64,000 bases of DNA from Bradyrhizobium sp. SZCCHNS1050 (GCF_032484785.1 NZ_JAUETR010000001.1:1426001-1490000), one strand, 5' to 3'; positions 47,130 to 57,413 are shown, numbered from the stretch's first letter. Notes: generated by a model from the sequence alone, not told the origin. Numbers and translations: made by a program.

Positions 47130-48692
47130 CTAGCCGCCCATGGATTGCAGCTCAACCGCACAGGCCCGACTATCCCCGCTCGCGTCATCGGCCTGCGGCG
47201 AGCCCCGGCCACAGGCGACCGTCGCCATGAACGCGGCGAGCGCATCGCGTTCGGCAGCGGGAAGCGTCAGGCCCAGCTTGGTCCGCCGCCACAGCACGTC
47301 GTCGGGAAACCGCGCCCATTCGCGCGTCATGAGGTAGCGGACCTCCGCCTCGGTCAGCTTCGGCCCGAACGCCTGTCCGAGATCGGCCCGGCATCTCGCC
47401 CCGCCGAGGATCTCCGCCAGCCGGGTGCCATAGGCGCCGACCAGCCGCCGGGCCTCGGCTTCGCCGAGAAAGCGCCAGCGCTCCCGTGCGTCGTCGACGA
47501 GATCCTCGAACCGATCCCAGGCGAAATCGCCACCCGGAAGCGGCGCGCTCGCAGTCCAGCGCGGCGACATCGGGTAGAAGCGCGCAAGCCGCGAGACCGC
47601 CCGCTCGGCCCGGTGCCGGGCTGTCGTGACATCGCCGCCGCACATGGTCAGGAGCGGCGCCTTGGCGGGCTCCTTGGCGCGGCCGGCATCAAGGCTCACG
47701 ATCGTTTCCAATCCCCCGCTGTCGGCGGCACGCAGCACCATCATGTTGGCGCCGGACACGCTCCGGACCACATCCGCGGGCTGGACGTCCGAGCGGAAAT
47801 AGCGGTTCGCCGCCTTGCAGAGATAGGCCACGTCTGCCGCCGGCACCGCCACCACGGCTGGGTCGCCCTTGAAGCCGTGGGCCACCGTGCCGATCAGGGT
47901 GAAATCTTGCTCGTAGGGCTGGGCAAAGATCAGCCTTCCATCCGAATTCTGAAACACGTAGACCGCTTCGACATCGAACAGCCGCGGCACGATGATCTGG
48001 CTGACCTGCCGCGCGGTGACCCGCGGCGGCGGCTGACGCAGCACGGTTTCCGCCGTCGAGACGCTCCACGCGCCGGTTGCGTTGGCGAGCGCGCGCGAGG
48101 TGACGATGCGGCGATGGCCGCGGTCGATGATGGCGAGCCGCCATAGATGGTCGCGGTCGGCTCGCACACAGCGGGCGCCGGTGCGGATCTCGGCGCCGCG
48201 CTCGGCGGCATCCATCGCGGTCAGGACCACCAGGCGGGAATCGTCGACCACGCAGTCGGAATAGTCGAACGCCGTCCCGATCGGACGCTTCAGGGCATCG
48301 CCGATCGGATGATGCGTGACGTCGAGCGTCGACGCGGCCGGCAGCCGGTTGCGCGCGGCGAGGCGGTCGTAGAGCCAGAGCCCTGCGCGCAACTGCCATG
48401 GCGGCCGCTCATTGGCGTGAGCCGGAATCGCAAAGCGGATCGGCCGCACCAGATGCGGCGCGACCGTGAGCCAGACGTCGCGCTCGGCGAGCGCGCGGCG
48501 CACGCGCAGAAAGCCGCGGCGCTCCAGCGCCGCGAGGTCCCCATGCACCAGCCGCGACGTGGCCGACGAGGCGGCACCACCGAGATCGCCCTGCTCGACC
48601 AGGATCACGCGCAAGCCGCGGCCGGCCGCATCGCGTGCCAGGCTGACGCCGTTCAGACCGCCGCCGATGATCGCAAGATCGTAGTCCGCCAT
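47130..48692 (-). CDS. glpD: FAD-dependent glycerol-3-phosphate dehydrogenase-like protein
   Basis: 520 residues. FAD-binding N-terminus 'YDLAIIGGGLNGVSLARDAA', then 'QGDLGGAASSATSRLVHGDL', 'YVFQNSDGRLIFAQPYEQDF', 'LIGTVAHGFKGDP' and a C-terminal domain ending in 'WRRTKLGLTL'. GlpD oxidises glycerol 3-phosphate to dihydroxyacetone phosphate and passes electrons to quinone. The usual 'HGGLRYLE' segment is 'HGDLAALE' here, so this is a divergent member whose substrate should be treated with caution. No glpK or glpF is nearby. The ATG at 48692 is chosen over a longer frame without similarity. Confidence 0.82.
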   Translation of the reverse strand: MADYDLAIIGGGLNGVSLARDAAGRGLRVILVEQGDLGGAASSATSRLVHGDLAALERRGFLRVRRALAERDVWLTVAPHLVRPIRFAIPAHANERPPWQLRAGLWLYDRLAARNRLPAASTLDVTHHPIGDALKRPIGTAFDYSDCVVDDSRLVVLTAMDAAERGAEIRTGARCVRADRDHLWRLAIIDRGHRRIVTSRALANATGAWSVSTAETVLRQPPPRVTARQVSQIIVPRLFDVEAVYVFQNSDGRLIFAQPYEQDFTLIGTVAHGFKGDPAVVAVPAADVAYLCKAANRYFRSDVQPADVVRSVSGANMMVLRAADSGGLETIVSLDAGRAKEPAKAPLLTMCGGDVTTARHRAERAVSRLARFYPMSPRWTASAPLPGGDFAWDRFEDLVDDARERWRFLGEAEARRLVGAYGTRLAEILGGARCRADLGQAFGPKLTEAEVRYLMTREWARFPDDVLWRRTKLGLTLPAAERDALAAFMATVACGRGSPQADDASGDSRACAVELQSMGG

Positions 48693-48822
48693 ACGCAAGG
48701 TCTTCGAGCGTGCCAGGGCGAATGATCGTAGACCGGCGGAAGTGATTCTCGTAGCGGCCGAGCTGTCGTGCGCGCGGATAAATTCGCGCTGTTGCGCAAC
48801 AGCCTCTGACCGGAGTGCCTGG

Positions 48823-51531
48823 TCAGCCCGTCTTGCGAACGGACGCGACGTCGTCGTCGTGAGCGCGACCGACAATGCCGTCGTATTTGTTGATCGGCAG
48901 GGGCTTGCCGAGCAGATAGCCCTGAACCGAGTCGCAGCCCTGCTCGGCGAGGAAGCCAAGCTGCTCGGGCGTCTCGACGCCTTCCGCCACGATCGACATG
49001 TTCATGCCGTGACCCAGACCGATGACCGCACGAATGATCGCCGCCGATTGCGGATTGCGACCGATATTCATGACGAAGGCGCGGTCGATCTTGATCTTGT
49101 CGAACGGGAACGCCTGCAGGTAGCTCAGCGACGAGTAGCCGCTGCCGAAATCGTCCATTGAGACGCGAACGCCGAGCGCCTTCAGCCGGCGCAGCAGCGC
49201 GACACCGCGATCGAAATCCTCGATCAGCACACCCTCGGTGATCTCGAGCTCGAGCCTGCCGGGCGCGAGCCCCGTCTCGATCAGGATCGAGTGGACCAGC
49301 GCAACGAGGTCGCCATGGACGAACTGGGCCGGGGACAGGTTGACCGCGACCTGCAGCGGCTTCGGCCACGACGCCGCCTCGCGGCAGGCCTCGCGCAGGA
49401 TCCACTCGCCCATCTCGACGATGAGGCCGCTCTCTTCCGCGAGCGGAATGAAGTCGCTCGGCGGCACGAAACCCCGGACCGGGTGCTGCCAGCGCGCCAG
49501 CGCCTCGAAGCCGATGATCTCGCTGGCGTCGACCGTGCGGCCCGAGACGGCCTGCGGCTGGAAGTACAGCGACAGTTCGCCATGCTTGATCGCGACAGAC
49601 AGCTCCTGATGCAGAACGCGGCGGTCGCGAATCTGCTGATCCATTTCAGGCTCGTAGAAGGTGATGCTGCCGCGCGATTTGGCCTTGGCGCGGAACAGAG
49701 CGGCACCCGCATTGGCGAGCAGCGACGCCGGATCCGAACCATTGTGCGGGAACACCGAGATGCCCGTCGTCAGCGCGGTGCGGATCGACTTGCCGTAGAT
49801 CTGGAAGTCCACCGCGATCGCTTTCGCCAATTGCTCGGCCAGCGCCCTGCCCGTTTCCGGCTGCTTGCCGTCGATGATCAGCCCGAACTCATCGCCGGAG
49901 AGACGCGCAACCACCCCGCCGCGGGCAACGGCGTGGACGCGGCGGGCGACCTCGATCAACAGCTTGTCGCCGATGGCGTGGCCGAAGACGTCGTTGACGT
50001 CCTTCAGGCCCTTGAGATCGACGTTCAGGACCGCGAACTCCTCGTCCGTATCCGCACAGGCCTCGATCATCTGGCTCAGGGCCTGCAGGAACGCGGCGCG
50101 GTTCGGCAGATCGGTCAGGCCGTCGTGATAGGCCATGTGCGCCATCCGCGATTCGGTCTGGCGCCGGTCGGTGACGTCCTCATAGGTCTTGATCAGATAT
50201 TGCGGCTCGCCGGTCTCGCCCAGCACGGTTGCCCGCCGGGTCAGGAACAGCCGCAGGCCGTCCTTGGTCGAGATCGGATGTTCCTCGGTCAGAAGGCCGC
50301 GCTTCTTGATGGCGGCTTCGTCGCGCGCCGTGATCAGTCTGGCCTCGCGCGGATTGAAGATGTCGGCGGTGGTCAGGCCCGTGGCGTCCTCGCGCTTGCG
50401 GTTGAGGATGATCTCGGCGCTGCGGTTGGCGAGCAGATAGCGGCCGTCGCTGACGCTCTCGACGATGAGCGAAACCGGAATGTTGTCGACGACCAGTTCC
50501 AGGAACTTCTTGCTGTTCTCCAGCTCGCGGCTCAGCGATCGCCGCTCCGTGGCATCGTCGAACAGCGCGATGAGGAATTGCGGTTCGTTCTTGTCGTTGC
50601 GTGCAACGACCCGGTGGGCGTCCAGGATGCGCTTCTCGTCACCGCGTTGAACCACGAGTTCGCTGCAATAGGTGGTGCCGGGCGCCAGCATCGCTTCGCG
50701 ATCGGCAGCCGCGATGGCGGCCGCGGTCTCCTCGCCGAACAGGTCGCTCGGGCACCGTCCGATGATCTGATCCCGCGGCACCTGCGCGAACTGCTCGAAC
50801 GCCCGGTTGGCGAAGATGTAGCGACCGTCCTCGATGTTCTTGGCGGCGACGCAGACGGGAACCTGATCGACCACCGATTCCAGGAACTGCTTGGTCGAGG
50901 CGAGCTCGCGCTCCAGCCGGTGCTGCACCGTACAGTCTTCATGGATGCCGATCGATCCTCCGGTGGGAAGACGGAAAATCTGGGCACGCACCACACGTCC
51001 GTCGGGCAGTTCGGTCAGGCACCCATCCGGTGCCCGCGCCTGGCGCGCATAGTCCTCGACCGTCAGATTGAGCAGGCCACGCTGCCGCCGCAACTCGACC
51101 AGATCCCGGCCGGTGCAACCGGGCGGAATGTCGGCCCGGCTCATGCCGTAGATCTCGAGAAAGCGATGGTTGTAGAAGACGACGCGGTTGGCGGCGTCCG
51201 TCAGCATCAGCCCCTGGCTCAGATTGTTGAGCGCGGAGCTGATGAAAACATTGCGCCGCAGTTGTGCTCGCTTGGCGCGCCGCAAGGCCGAATGGATCCA
51301 GATCACGACCGACGCGAGGAAGGCGCAGACGACAACGCCGGCGATCAACACCTTCCAGAGCACGTCCGGCTCGATGGTGGCCAGGTAGCCGGAGGGCGAG
51401 AAATCGGAGGAAGCGGCCCAGGCTCGGGTCGGCGCAGCCGCCCACGCTGCCATGGCGGCCACCGAGGCCGCAACGACACGCGCAGAAAACGCGTTTCGGT
51501 CGCTCGCCTGCCAATTCTTGCCAGCCATCAA
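48823..51531 (-). CDS. PAS-GGDEF-EAL cyclic-di-GMP signalling protein
   Basis: 902 residues. A signal-like segment and a helix at about residues 48-68 anchor it. Three PAS domains follow (about 90-200, 205-320 and 325-440). The GGDEF domain has SGDEF at 545-549 in place of GGDEF. The EAL domain has Glu676-Ala-Leu in 'IGFEALARWQHP', and 'DDFGSGYSSLSYL' and 'KIDRAFVMNIG' are kept. An intact EAL points to phosphodiesterase activity; SGDEF may be weakly active or only GTP-sensing. The start is ATG at 51531 or 51528. It is divergent from the LhgO-like gene. Confidence 0.92.
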   Translation of the reverse strand: MMAGKNWQASDRNAFSARVVAASVAAMAAWAAAPTRAWAASSDFSPSGYLATIEPDVLWKVLIAGVVVCAFLASVVIWIHSALRRAKRAQLRRNVFISSALNNLSQGLMLTDAANRVVFYNHRFLEIYGMSRADIPPGCTGRDLVELRRQRGLLNLTVEDYARQARAPDGCLTELPDGRVVRAQIFRLPTGGSIGIHEDCTVQHRLERELASTKQFLESVVDQVPVCVAAKNIEDGRYIFANRAFEQFAQVPRDQIIGRCPSDLFGEETAAAIAAADREAMLAPGTTYCSELVVQRGDEKRILDAHRVVARNDKNEPQFLIALFDDATERRSLSRELENSKKFLELVVDNIPVSLIVESVSDGRYLLANRSAEIILNRKREDATGLTTADIFNPREARLITARDEAAIKKRGLLTEEHPISTKDGLRLFLTRRATVLGETGEPQYLIKTYEDVTDRRQTESRMAHMAYHDGLTDLPNRAAFLQALSQMIEACADTDEEFAVLNVDLKGLKDVNDVFGHAIGDKLLIEVARRVHAVARGGVVARLSGDEFGLIIDGKQPETGRALAEQLAKAIAVDFQIYGKSIRTALTTGISVFPHNGSDPASLLANAGAALFRAKAKSRGSITFYEPEMDQQIRDRRVLHQELSVAIKHGELSLYFQPQAVSGRTVDASEIIGFEALARWQHPVRGFVPPSDFIPLAEESGLIVEMGEWILREACREAASWPKPLQVAVNLSPAQFVHGDLVALVHSILIETGLAPGRLELEITEGVLIEDFDRGVALLRRLKALGVRVSMDDFGSGYSSLSYLQAFPFDKIKIDRAFVMNIGRNPQSAAIIRAVIGLGHGMNMSIVAEGVETPEQLGFLAEQGCDSVQGYLLGKPLPINKYDGIVGRAHDDDVASVRKTG

Positions 51532-51739
51532 TCACCCGCGGTATTCGGCGACAGTATCTGGCTTCACCTATTGGGATCGGGTAAACGGGTTCTGCAAACT
51601 TCGAAAAAGACGAAGCAAATTTGGTCAATGGCGCCTTATGATGAATGGTTTGCTAAGGGCCCTCGCACTCCGGACCGAGGTTCCGCCCACCAGGGATTGC
51701 AGCGAGTCATGACTTCTCCCAATCGTCTCAGGACTATGC

Positions 51740-52843
51740 ATGGATAGAGTGGATTGCGTCGTCGTTGGCGCCGGCGTCGTCGGACTTGCCGTCGCACGTC
51801 AATTGGCGCGGGCCGGACGCGAGGTCATCGTTCTCGAGGCGGCCGAGGGTATCGGAACCGTCACTTCGTCTCGCAACAGCGAAGTGATCCACGCCGGCAT
51901 CTACTACAAGGCCGGGAGCCTGATGGCCCGCTTCTGCGTGGCCGGCAAACGCCTACTTTACCGCTATTGCGACGACCATGGCGTGCCCTACCGCAATTGC
52001 GGGAAGCTGATCGTTGCGACCAATCCGGCCGAGACCGAGAAGCTGCAGGGCATCCGCGCGCACGCCGAAGCCAATGGTGTCGAAGGTATGCGGCTGCTAT
52101 CCGGAACCGAAGCGCTGGCGCTGGAGCCGGCCCTGGCCTGCCAGGCCGCGCTGCTGTCGCCGTCCACCGGCATCCTCGACAGCCATGCCTTCATGCTGTC
52201 GCTGCGCGGCGAGATCGAGGATGCCGGCGGTGCCTTCGCCTTCCACACGCCGTTGCTGCGGGCCAAGGCGACCGGGGGATCAATCGAGGTCGATGCGGGC
52301 GGCGCGCAACCGATGAGGCTGAGCTGCCGGCTGCTGGTGAACGCCGCCGGCCTCGACGCGCCGAAGCTGGCGCGGCTGATCGACGGCATGCCGTCGTCGC
52401 TGGTGCCGACGGCCTATCTCGCCAAGGGCAACTATTTCAGCTGCAGCGCCCGGGCACCGTTCAGCCGGCTCATCTACCCGGTGCCGGAACCAGGCGGTCT
52501 CGGCGTGCACCTCACGCTCGACATGGCAGGCCAAGCCAGATTCGGCCCCGACGTCGAGTGGATCGACCGGATCGACTATACGGTCGATCCGGCGCGCGCC
52601 GAGCGCTTCTACCCGGCGATCCGCAAGTATTGGCCGTCGCTGCCGGATGGGGCGCTGATGCCGAGCTATTCCGGTATCAGGCCGAAGATCGTACCGCCGG
52701 CCGTGGCGTCGCAGGATTTCGTCATTCAGGGCCCGCGCGATCACGGGGTGCCCGGACTCATCAATCTGTTCGGAATTGAATCGCCTGGATTGACGTCATC
52801 GCTCGCGATTGCGGCTCACGTCTGCGATCTCGCCTCGAGCTGA
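51740..52843 (+). CDS. FAD-dependent oxidoreductase, L-2-hydroxyglutarate oxidase (LhgO)-like
   Basis: 367 residues of the DAO superfamily. The dinucleotide fold '[20 protein letters not shown]' is followed by '[20 protein letters not shown]', a strong L2HGDH/LhgO signature. '[17 protein letters not shown]' and the C-terminal '[20 protein letters not shown]' agree. It oxidises L-2-hydroxyglutarate or a similar 2-hydroxyacid with electrons going to quinone. It stands alone. Confidence 0.88.
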   Translation: MDRVDCVVVGAGVVGLAVARQLARAGREVIVLEAAEGIGTVTSSRNSEVIHAGIYYKAGSLMARFCVAGKRLLYRYCDDHGVPYRNCGKLIVATNPAETEKLQGIRAHAEANGVEGMRLLSGTEALALEPALACQAALLSPSTGILDSHAFMLSLRGEIEDAGGAFAFHTPLLRAKATGGSIEVDAGGAQPMRLSCRLLVNAAGLDAPKLARLIDGMPSSLVPTAYLAKGNYFSCSARAPFSRLIYPVPEPGGLGVHLTLDMAGQARFGPDVEWIDRIDYTVDPARAERFYPAIRKYWPSLPDGALMPSYSGIRPKIVPPAVASQDFVIQGPRDHGVPGLINLFGIESPGLTSSLAIAAHVCDLASS

Positions 52844-53026
52844 AGACCCCAGATATCGCGATGAACGGCGTGTCGCGATAGATGCGCCGGCAGACAACGC
52901 AGGCAGATGCGTCCGCGTCATCGTATATCGCAACTAATTTGATTGGAGTTGCGTCTGGGATGGACTCGTCACCATCCCAGGCGCACGGTCTTACGATCAG
53001 ATGGTACGGCGGATGATGGTCACATG

Positions 53027-53212
53027 TCAGTGAAGTGTTTCGCTGGTTACCTGTCTCAAGCGCTCGATCTCATCCTTCACCATCAGTTTGCGTCGCTTCA
53101 GTTCGACAATTCGCAGGTCGTCCGTCGATGGATGCAGGAGAGCTTGATGCAATTCGTTTTCAAGAACTTTATGCTTACGCTCCAGTTCAACGAGATGCGC
53201 CTGAATGGCCAT
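53027..53212 (-). CDS. YdcH-family (DUF465) small coiled-coil protein
   Basis: 61 residues from the ATG at 53212, with GAGGAGG upstream. The sequence is one helical hairpin ('LVELERKHKVLENELHQALL', 'IVELKRRKLMVKDEIERLRQ'), as usual for DUF465. Function unknown. A paralogue lies divergent, about 290 bases away (53213-53502, which shows no other gene). Confidence 0.87.
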   Translation of the reverse strand: MAIQAHLVELERKHKVLENELHQALLHPSTDDLRIVELKRRKLMVKDEIERLRQVTSETLH

Positions 53213-53502
53213 TCGAAACCTCCTCGGTAGGTGAACCTGAGATTCGACCAGGGCTAATGAGTGTACACAAGTCGCTTGACCTGTCGATGGGGCCAAAAGA
53301 CCGCACATGCAAATTTGAGCGCCGTGTGTAACGAAGCGTGAGCAGATCCGGACGAATCTAAAGCCGGCGCCAACCCGAAATTCACGGGACAGCTGCACCG
53401 ATCTCGAGGAGTGCGACTTGCTTATCAGCTTCGCAGGCGCAATATTTGCGCCCGCCTTCGCAAGGCTTTCCACTTCCTTCCGCTTTTTTGCTATCATAGA
53501 TC

Positions 53503-53709
53503 ATGGCTGACCAAGACGAGCGCGAACTGCAGGCCGAACTCGCGCGCCTGCAGCAGGAGCACCGCGATCTCGACGCGGCGATCGACGCTTTGCATCAATC
53601 GCCCGCCCCCGATTTGTTGCGGCTGCAACGACTGAAGAAGCGGAAGCTTCTGCTACGCGATCGGATCGCCTTCATCGAAGACCAGATCACGCCCGACATC
53701 ATCGCCTGA
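53503..53709 (+). CDS. YdcH-family (DUF465) small coiled-coil protein, second copy
   Basis: 68 residues. 'ELQAELARLQQEHRDLDAAI' and 'LLRLQRLKKRKLLLRDRIAF' give the same helical hairpin, ending in 'IEDQITPDIIA'. I recall adjacent DUF465 pairs upstream of purE in related genomes. Function unknown. Confidence 0.85.
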   Translation: MADQDERELQAELARLQQEHRDLDAAIDALHQSPAPDLLRLQRLKKRKLLLRDRIAFIEDQITPDIIA

Positions 53710-53783
53710 GGCGAAGCGTCAGCACGGCTGACCGTATGCACACAAGCAATACGCAACAGCGGTGCAGGATTTGCCGAAGCGCC

Positions 53784-53811
53784 TTGACAATAAGAACAAA
53801 AAGAGAACAAT
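53784..53811 (+). promoter_or_regulatory. Promoter with embedded LexA (SOS) box
   Basis: TTGACA (53784-53789) with a -10 candidate AACAAT (53806-53811) at 16-base spacing. GAAC-N7-GAAC (53794-53808) is the exact complement of the alphaproteobacterial LexA site GTTC-N7-GTTC and covers the promoter spacer, the expected place for repression. Confidence 0.7.
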
Positions 53812-53856
53812 GGGACCAGTCCCTCGTAACTCCTGACGACAACAAGGATGGTTGTG

Positions 53857-54069
53857 ATGCCCGCCTCCTTCTCCCCACAGGATCGCCTCTATGAACAGGC
53901 CTGTGACCAAGCCATCGCGATGTGCGACGGCAATCTGCGCTCCACGATCAAGGCGCTGATCATGGCGAACGAGTATCTCGAGCTGGAGCTGCAGGAGATG
54001 CGGGCGGCAATCTCCTGCGGCTGCATGCCCAACACCATTTCGGACGATGCGCAGAACAATGCGGCCTGA
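53857..54069 (+). CDS. Small hypothetical protein, probably SOS-regulated
   Basis: 70 residues from the ATG at 53857, nine bases after AAGG; an ATG at 53848 overlaps that site. 'QDRLYEQACDQAIAMCDGNL' followed by 'RSTIKALIMANEYLELELQE' is helical with a Cys pair 'SCGC' near the end. No known domain, but I recall proteins of this look as common in Bradyrhizobium relatives. Its promoter carries a LexA box, suggesting a DNA-damage role. Confidence 0.7.
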   Translation: MPASFSPQDRLYEQACDQAIAMCDGNLRSTIKALIMANEYLELELQEMRAAISCGCMPNTISDDAQNNAA

Positions 54070-54148
54070 GCCCTAGGCCGTCGAGGCTCTCCGGACGTTT
54101 GCCACCGCGCTCGCTCGCAGCTTCGACGAAGGCCGGGAGGTGCGTGCA

Positions 54149-54400
54149 ATGCCTGACATCACCTATTACGTCGCCATGCCGTTCAGACGGGACGAGGCAG
54201 GGATGCTGGTCGCAGGCGCGGCCGAGGAATGCCAGAGCTCGTCCGCAGCGCTGCGTCGTGCCGAAGCGATGTCGCGCTTGCCGGACAACATCGGCGCCAT
54301 TGCCTTCAGCCGCAGCGGAGATCCCTTGCTGGGGGAATTCTGCGACGCCCGGCTGCTGCACAAGTTCGGCGAGTTGCCCGACGATCTCGGCGAGTTGTGA
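54149..54400 (+). CDS. Small hypothetical protein
   Basis: 83 residues from the ATG at 54149, eight bases after GGAGG; a GTG at 54140 overlaps that site. '[20 protein letters not shown]' and '[20 protein letters not shown]' suggest a compact alpha/beta domain. No family recognised. It follows the SOS-type gene by 79 bases and may be in its transcript. Confidence 0.65.
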   Translation: MPDITYYVAMPFRRDEAGMLVAGAAEECQSSSAALRRAEAMSRLPDNIGAIAFSRSGDPLLGEFCDARLLHKFGELPDDLGEL

Positions 54401-54444
54401 GCGCCGTGCACAGCTCTGTCATCGGAGCGGACGGCCCACGAGCG

Positions 54445-55206
54445 TCACCGCTGGTCGCCCGACAGGGCCGTGCCGTGCGCGGGGCTCTCGTACCTCCGCT
54501 GGGCCTTGCGCATATACATCGCACGGTCGGCTTCCTCCAACGCACGTACTGGGTTGACGCGCTTGTCGAGAAGGGCAATCCCGGCCGACGCGCCGGCACG
54601 CACGGTCTGATCGCCGAAGGTGAAGGTCAGGCTGTCGATGGCCTGTTCCAGCTCCGTCGCCTTGGCATGTGCGTCCGCCGCGCTGAGGTGCCAGAGCAGC
54701 ACGCCGAACTCGTCGCCGCCGAGCCGACCGATCACGTCGGAGGATCGGACATGCTCGCCGAGGACACGCGCAACCGCCTTCAGGACCTCATCACCGGCGG
54801 CATGGCCGAAAGTATCATTGATTGGCTTCAGCCGATCGACGTCCAGCACGACAAGAGCACCGGTCGCGTCGTAGCGCTTGATGAAGGCGATGGAACGATG
54901 GAGTTCGCGGGCGAAGCCGCGACGATTAAAGATGTCGAGCAGGAAATCGCGCTCAGCGGAGGCCGTCAGCTCGGCGATCCGGGCCTGTGCTGTCGCCAAC
55001 TCGGCCTTGAGGCGTCGGATCGTGTGCCGCGCGCCTGCCGGTACGGAACCGGGTTCAGGAGCCCGCGCGCGCCGCGAAGGCCGATGACGGTAGCGGGTTC
55101 TTCGCTTCCCGGCTCGCCACGCGGCCGCCATGCGCTTCTTTTTCATCGGACACCTGCCGCGCCATCGTTTGGGCTTGCCGGGCTTGACCAAGACAGGATA
55201 GTCCAT
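54445..55206 (-). CDS. GGDEF-domain diguanylate cyclase
   Basis: 253 residues from the ATG at 55206, with GGAGG six bases upstream. A very basic N-terminal region (many Arg and Lys, about residues 8-60) leads into a short coiled coil, then an intact GGDEF domain with '[12 protein letters not shown]'. '[20 protein letters not shown]' holds the metal and substrate residues. It makes cyclic di-GMP in the cytoplasm. The basic segment may bind nucleic acid or membrane. It is divergent from purE with 87 bases between. Confidence 0.88.
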   Translation of the reverse strand: MDYPVLVKPGKPKRWRGRCPMKKKRMAAAWRAGKRRTRYRHRPSRRARAPEPGSVPAGARHTIRRLKAELATAQARIAELTASAERDFLLDIFNRRGFARELHRSIAFIKRYDATGALVVLDVDRLKPINDTFGHAAGDEVLKAVARVLGEHVRSSDVIGRLGGDEFGVLLWHLSAADAHAKATELEQAIDSLTFTFGDQTVRAGASAGIALLDKRVNPVRALEEADRAMYMRKAQRRYESPAHGTALSGDQR

Positions 55207-55293
55207 TCGGACCTCCATGCCATGGCTTGCCGCTGTCAGGACCGATCCTATACTCCGGCCCATGCTGATGGATTCCCGAGAAGAATTGAGGTC

Positions 55294-55782
55294 ATGACCG
55301 CCCCGATCGCCATCATCATGGGAAGCCAGTCGGACTGGGATACCATGCGCCATACCGCCGAGACGCTTGACGCCCTGGGCGTGAGCTACGACGCCCGGAT
55401 CGTCTCGGCGCACCGCACCCCGGACCGGCTGTATGCTTTCGCCAAGGGTGCCAAGGCGGCGGGCTACAAGGTCGTGATCGCCGGTGCCGGCGGCGCCGCC
55501 CATCTGCCGGGTATGACGGCCTCGCTTACGGAACTGCCCGTGTTCGGCGTTCCCGTCGAGTCGAAGGCGCTGTCGGGGGTCGATTCGCTGTATTCCATCG
55601 TCCAGATGCCGGCCGGAATTCCGGTCGGAACGCTCGCCATCGGCAAATCCGGCGCCATTAACGCAGCGCTGCTGGCGGCCAGCGTGCTCGCTCTCTCGGA
55701 CTCCGCGCTCGCCAGCCGTCTGTCGGCTTGGCGGCAGGCGCAGACCAATGCGATCGCCGAACGTCCGGAGGGCACGGCGTGA
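55294..55782 (+). CDS. purE: N5-carboxyaminoimidazole ribonucleotide mutase
   Basis: 162 residues, class I PurE. '[20 protein letters not shown]', '[19 protein letters not shown]' and '[15 protein letters not shown]' contain the substrate and catalytic His residues. It converts N5-CAIR to CAIR in purine synthesis. GAGGTC precedes the ATG. It overlaps purK by four bases. Confidence 0.96.
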   Translation: MTAPIAIIMGSQSDWDTMRHTAETLDALGVSYDARIVSAHRTPDRLYAFAKGAKAAGYKVVIAGAGGAAHLPGMTASLTELPVFGVPVESKALSGVDSLYSIVQMPAGIPVGTLAIGKSGAINAALLAASVLALSDSALASRLSAWRQAQTNAIAERPEGTA

Positions 55783-56888
55783 CCGACTCCAATCGGGTGA
55801 AGCTCAAGCCCGGCGACACCATCGGTATTCTCGGCGGCGGCCAGCTCGGCCGCATGCTGGCGCTTGCTGCGGCGCGGCTCGGGCTGCGCTGCCAGGTGTT
55901 CTCGCCGGACCCGGACTCCCCCGCCTTCGACGTCGTGCTGAACGCAACCTGCGCCGAATATGCCGACGTCGAGGCGCTCGAGCTGTTCGCCAATGATGTC
56001 GACGTCGTCACCTACGAGTTCGAAAACGTCCCCTCGGCTGCGGCCATGGTGCTGGCGGCCAGACGCCCGGTGCTGCCGCGGCGTTCGGCGCTCGAGACCA
56101 CCCAGGATCGCCTCACCGAGAAGGATTTCGTCACCTCGCTGGGCATCGGCACCGCGCCCTATGCGGATGTGTCCTCGGTCGCCACCTTGCGCGAAGCTGC
56201 GTTCCGGATCGGCTTACCGGCCGTGCTGAAGACGCGGCGATTTGGCTATGACGGCAAGGGTCAGATCAAGATCCAACAGGGTGACGATCTCGAGCGGATC
56301 TGGGCCGAGCTCGGCACCAAATCGGCCATCCTCGAAGCGTTCGTTCCGTTCGAGCGCGAGATCTCGGTCGTGGCGGCCCGAGCGGCCGACGGTCAGGTCG
56401 AGTGCTTCGACGTGACCGAGAACGAGCATCGCGATCACATCCTGAAGGTGTCGCGGGCGCCGGCGCGTATCCCTGATGCGCTCGCCGACGAGGCCAGGGA
56501 CATTGCCAGCCGGATCGCCACCGCCCTCGACTACGTCGGGGTGCTGGCCGTGGAGATGTTCGTGGTGTCGGACGGACCCACTCCAGGCGTCCTGGTCAAC
56601 GAAATTGCCCCGCGGGTGCATAATTCCGGCCACTGGACCCTCGATGGCGCCTCGATTTCCCAATTCGAACAGCACATCCGGGCGATCGCCGGTTGGCCAC
56701 TCGGCAAGCCGCTGCGCCACGGTCACGTCACGATGACGAACCTGATCGGGGACGAGATCGACAGCTACGAGCAGTGGCTCACGGTTCCTGGCGCCACCGT
56801 GCATCTCTACGGCAAGGGCGCCGCTCGTCCGGGCCGCAAGATGGGGCATGTGACCCAGGTCTCGCCACTGCCGCCGAGGCAGGGCTGA
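55779..56888 (+). CDS. purK: N5-carboxyaminoimidazole ribonucleotide synthase
   Basis: 369 residues from the GTG at 55779, which overlaps the purE stop (GTGA). The ATP-grasp enzyme shows '[20 protein letters not shown]', '[17 protein letters not shown]', '[19 protein letters not shown]' and '[18 protein letters not shown]'. It carboxylates AIR at N5 with ATP and bicarbonate for PurE. Confidence 0.96.
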   Translation: MTDSNRVKLKPGDTIGILGGGQLGRMLALAAARLGLRCQVFSPDPDSPAFDVVLNATCAEYADVEALELFANDVDVVTYEFENVPSAAAMVLAARRPVLPRRSALETTQDRLTEKDFVTSLGIGTAPYADVSSVATLREAAFRIGLPAVLKTRRFGYDGKGQIKIQQGDDLERIWAELGTKSAILEAFVPFEREISVVAARAADGQVECFDVTENEHRDHILKVSRAPARIPDALADEARDIASRIATALDYVGVLAVEMFVVSDGPTPGVLVNEIAPRVHNSGHWTLDGASISQFEQHIRAIAGWPLGKPLRHGHVTMTNLIGDEIDSYEQWLTVPGATVHLYGKGAARPGRKMGHVTQVSPLPPRQG

Positions 56889-57054
56889 AATAAACCGCTC
56901 CGGCGAGGTTAAACTTGCGGTCAAGAGCCCGTCAGCGGGTGGACAGCGAGGATGTCCTCTGATACACGGGCGCGCTCAAGGTCAAGGGCGCGGCCATCTG
57001 CCAGCCCTGGCTTCACCAGATTTCAAACCGATAGACTGAGAAAGAGGATGCCGC

Positions 57055-57357
57055 GTGCAGGTTCTCGTTCGCGATAACAATGTCGATCAAGCCCTCAAGG
57101 CGCTCAAGAAGAAGATGCAGCGTGAGGGCATTTTCCGCGAGATGAAGCTTCGCGGCCATTACGAGAAGCCGTCCGAGAAGAAAGCCCGCGAGAAGGCCGA
57201 AGCCGTGCGTCGTGCGCGCAAGCTGGCCCGCAAGAAGTTGCAGCGTGAAGGCCTGCTGCCGATGAAGCCGAAGCCGGTGTTCGGCGCTGGCCCCGGCGGC
57301 GACCGTGGTGCTGGTCGTGGTCCGGGTGCAGGTGCCCGTCCCAGCGCGCCGCGCTGA
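57055..57357 (+). CDS. rpsU: 30S ribosomal protein S21
   Basis: 100 residues with GTG start after AAAGAGGAT. The S21 core '[20 protein letters not shown]' and '[20 protein letters not shown]' is followed by a Lys/Arg-rich region and a Gly/Arg/Pro-rich tail that is longer than in enterobacteria but normal for rhizobial S21. A terminator follows. Confidence 0.96.
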   Translation: MQVLVRDNNVDQALKALKKKMQREGIFREMKLRGHYEKPSEKKAREKAEAVRRARKLARKKLQREGLLPMKPKPVFGAGPGGDRGAGRGPGAGARPSAPR

Positions 57358-57387
57358 TCTGGCCAGATTGATCTGACGTCGTCTGAA

Positions 57388-57413
57388 GCGCGGGCCTTTG
57401 GCTCGCGTTTTTG
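57388..57413 (+). terminator. Terminator of rpsU
   Basis: The stem is CGCGGGCC / GGCTCGCG with loop TTT, followed by TTTTTGTTTT, about 30 bases after the rpsU stop. Confidence 0.75.

Noticed and set aside
49291..51747. An 818-codon plus-strand frame opposite the GGDEF-EAL gene
   Set aside because: Antisense shadow; the minus-strand protein has clear PAS, GGDEF and EAL motifs.
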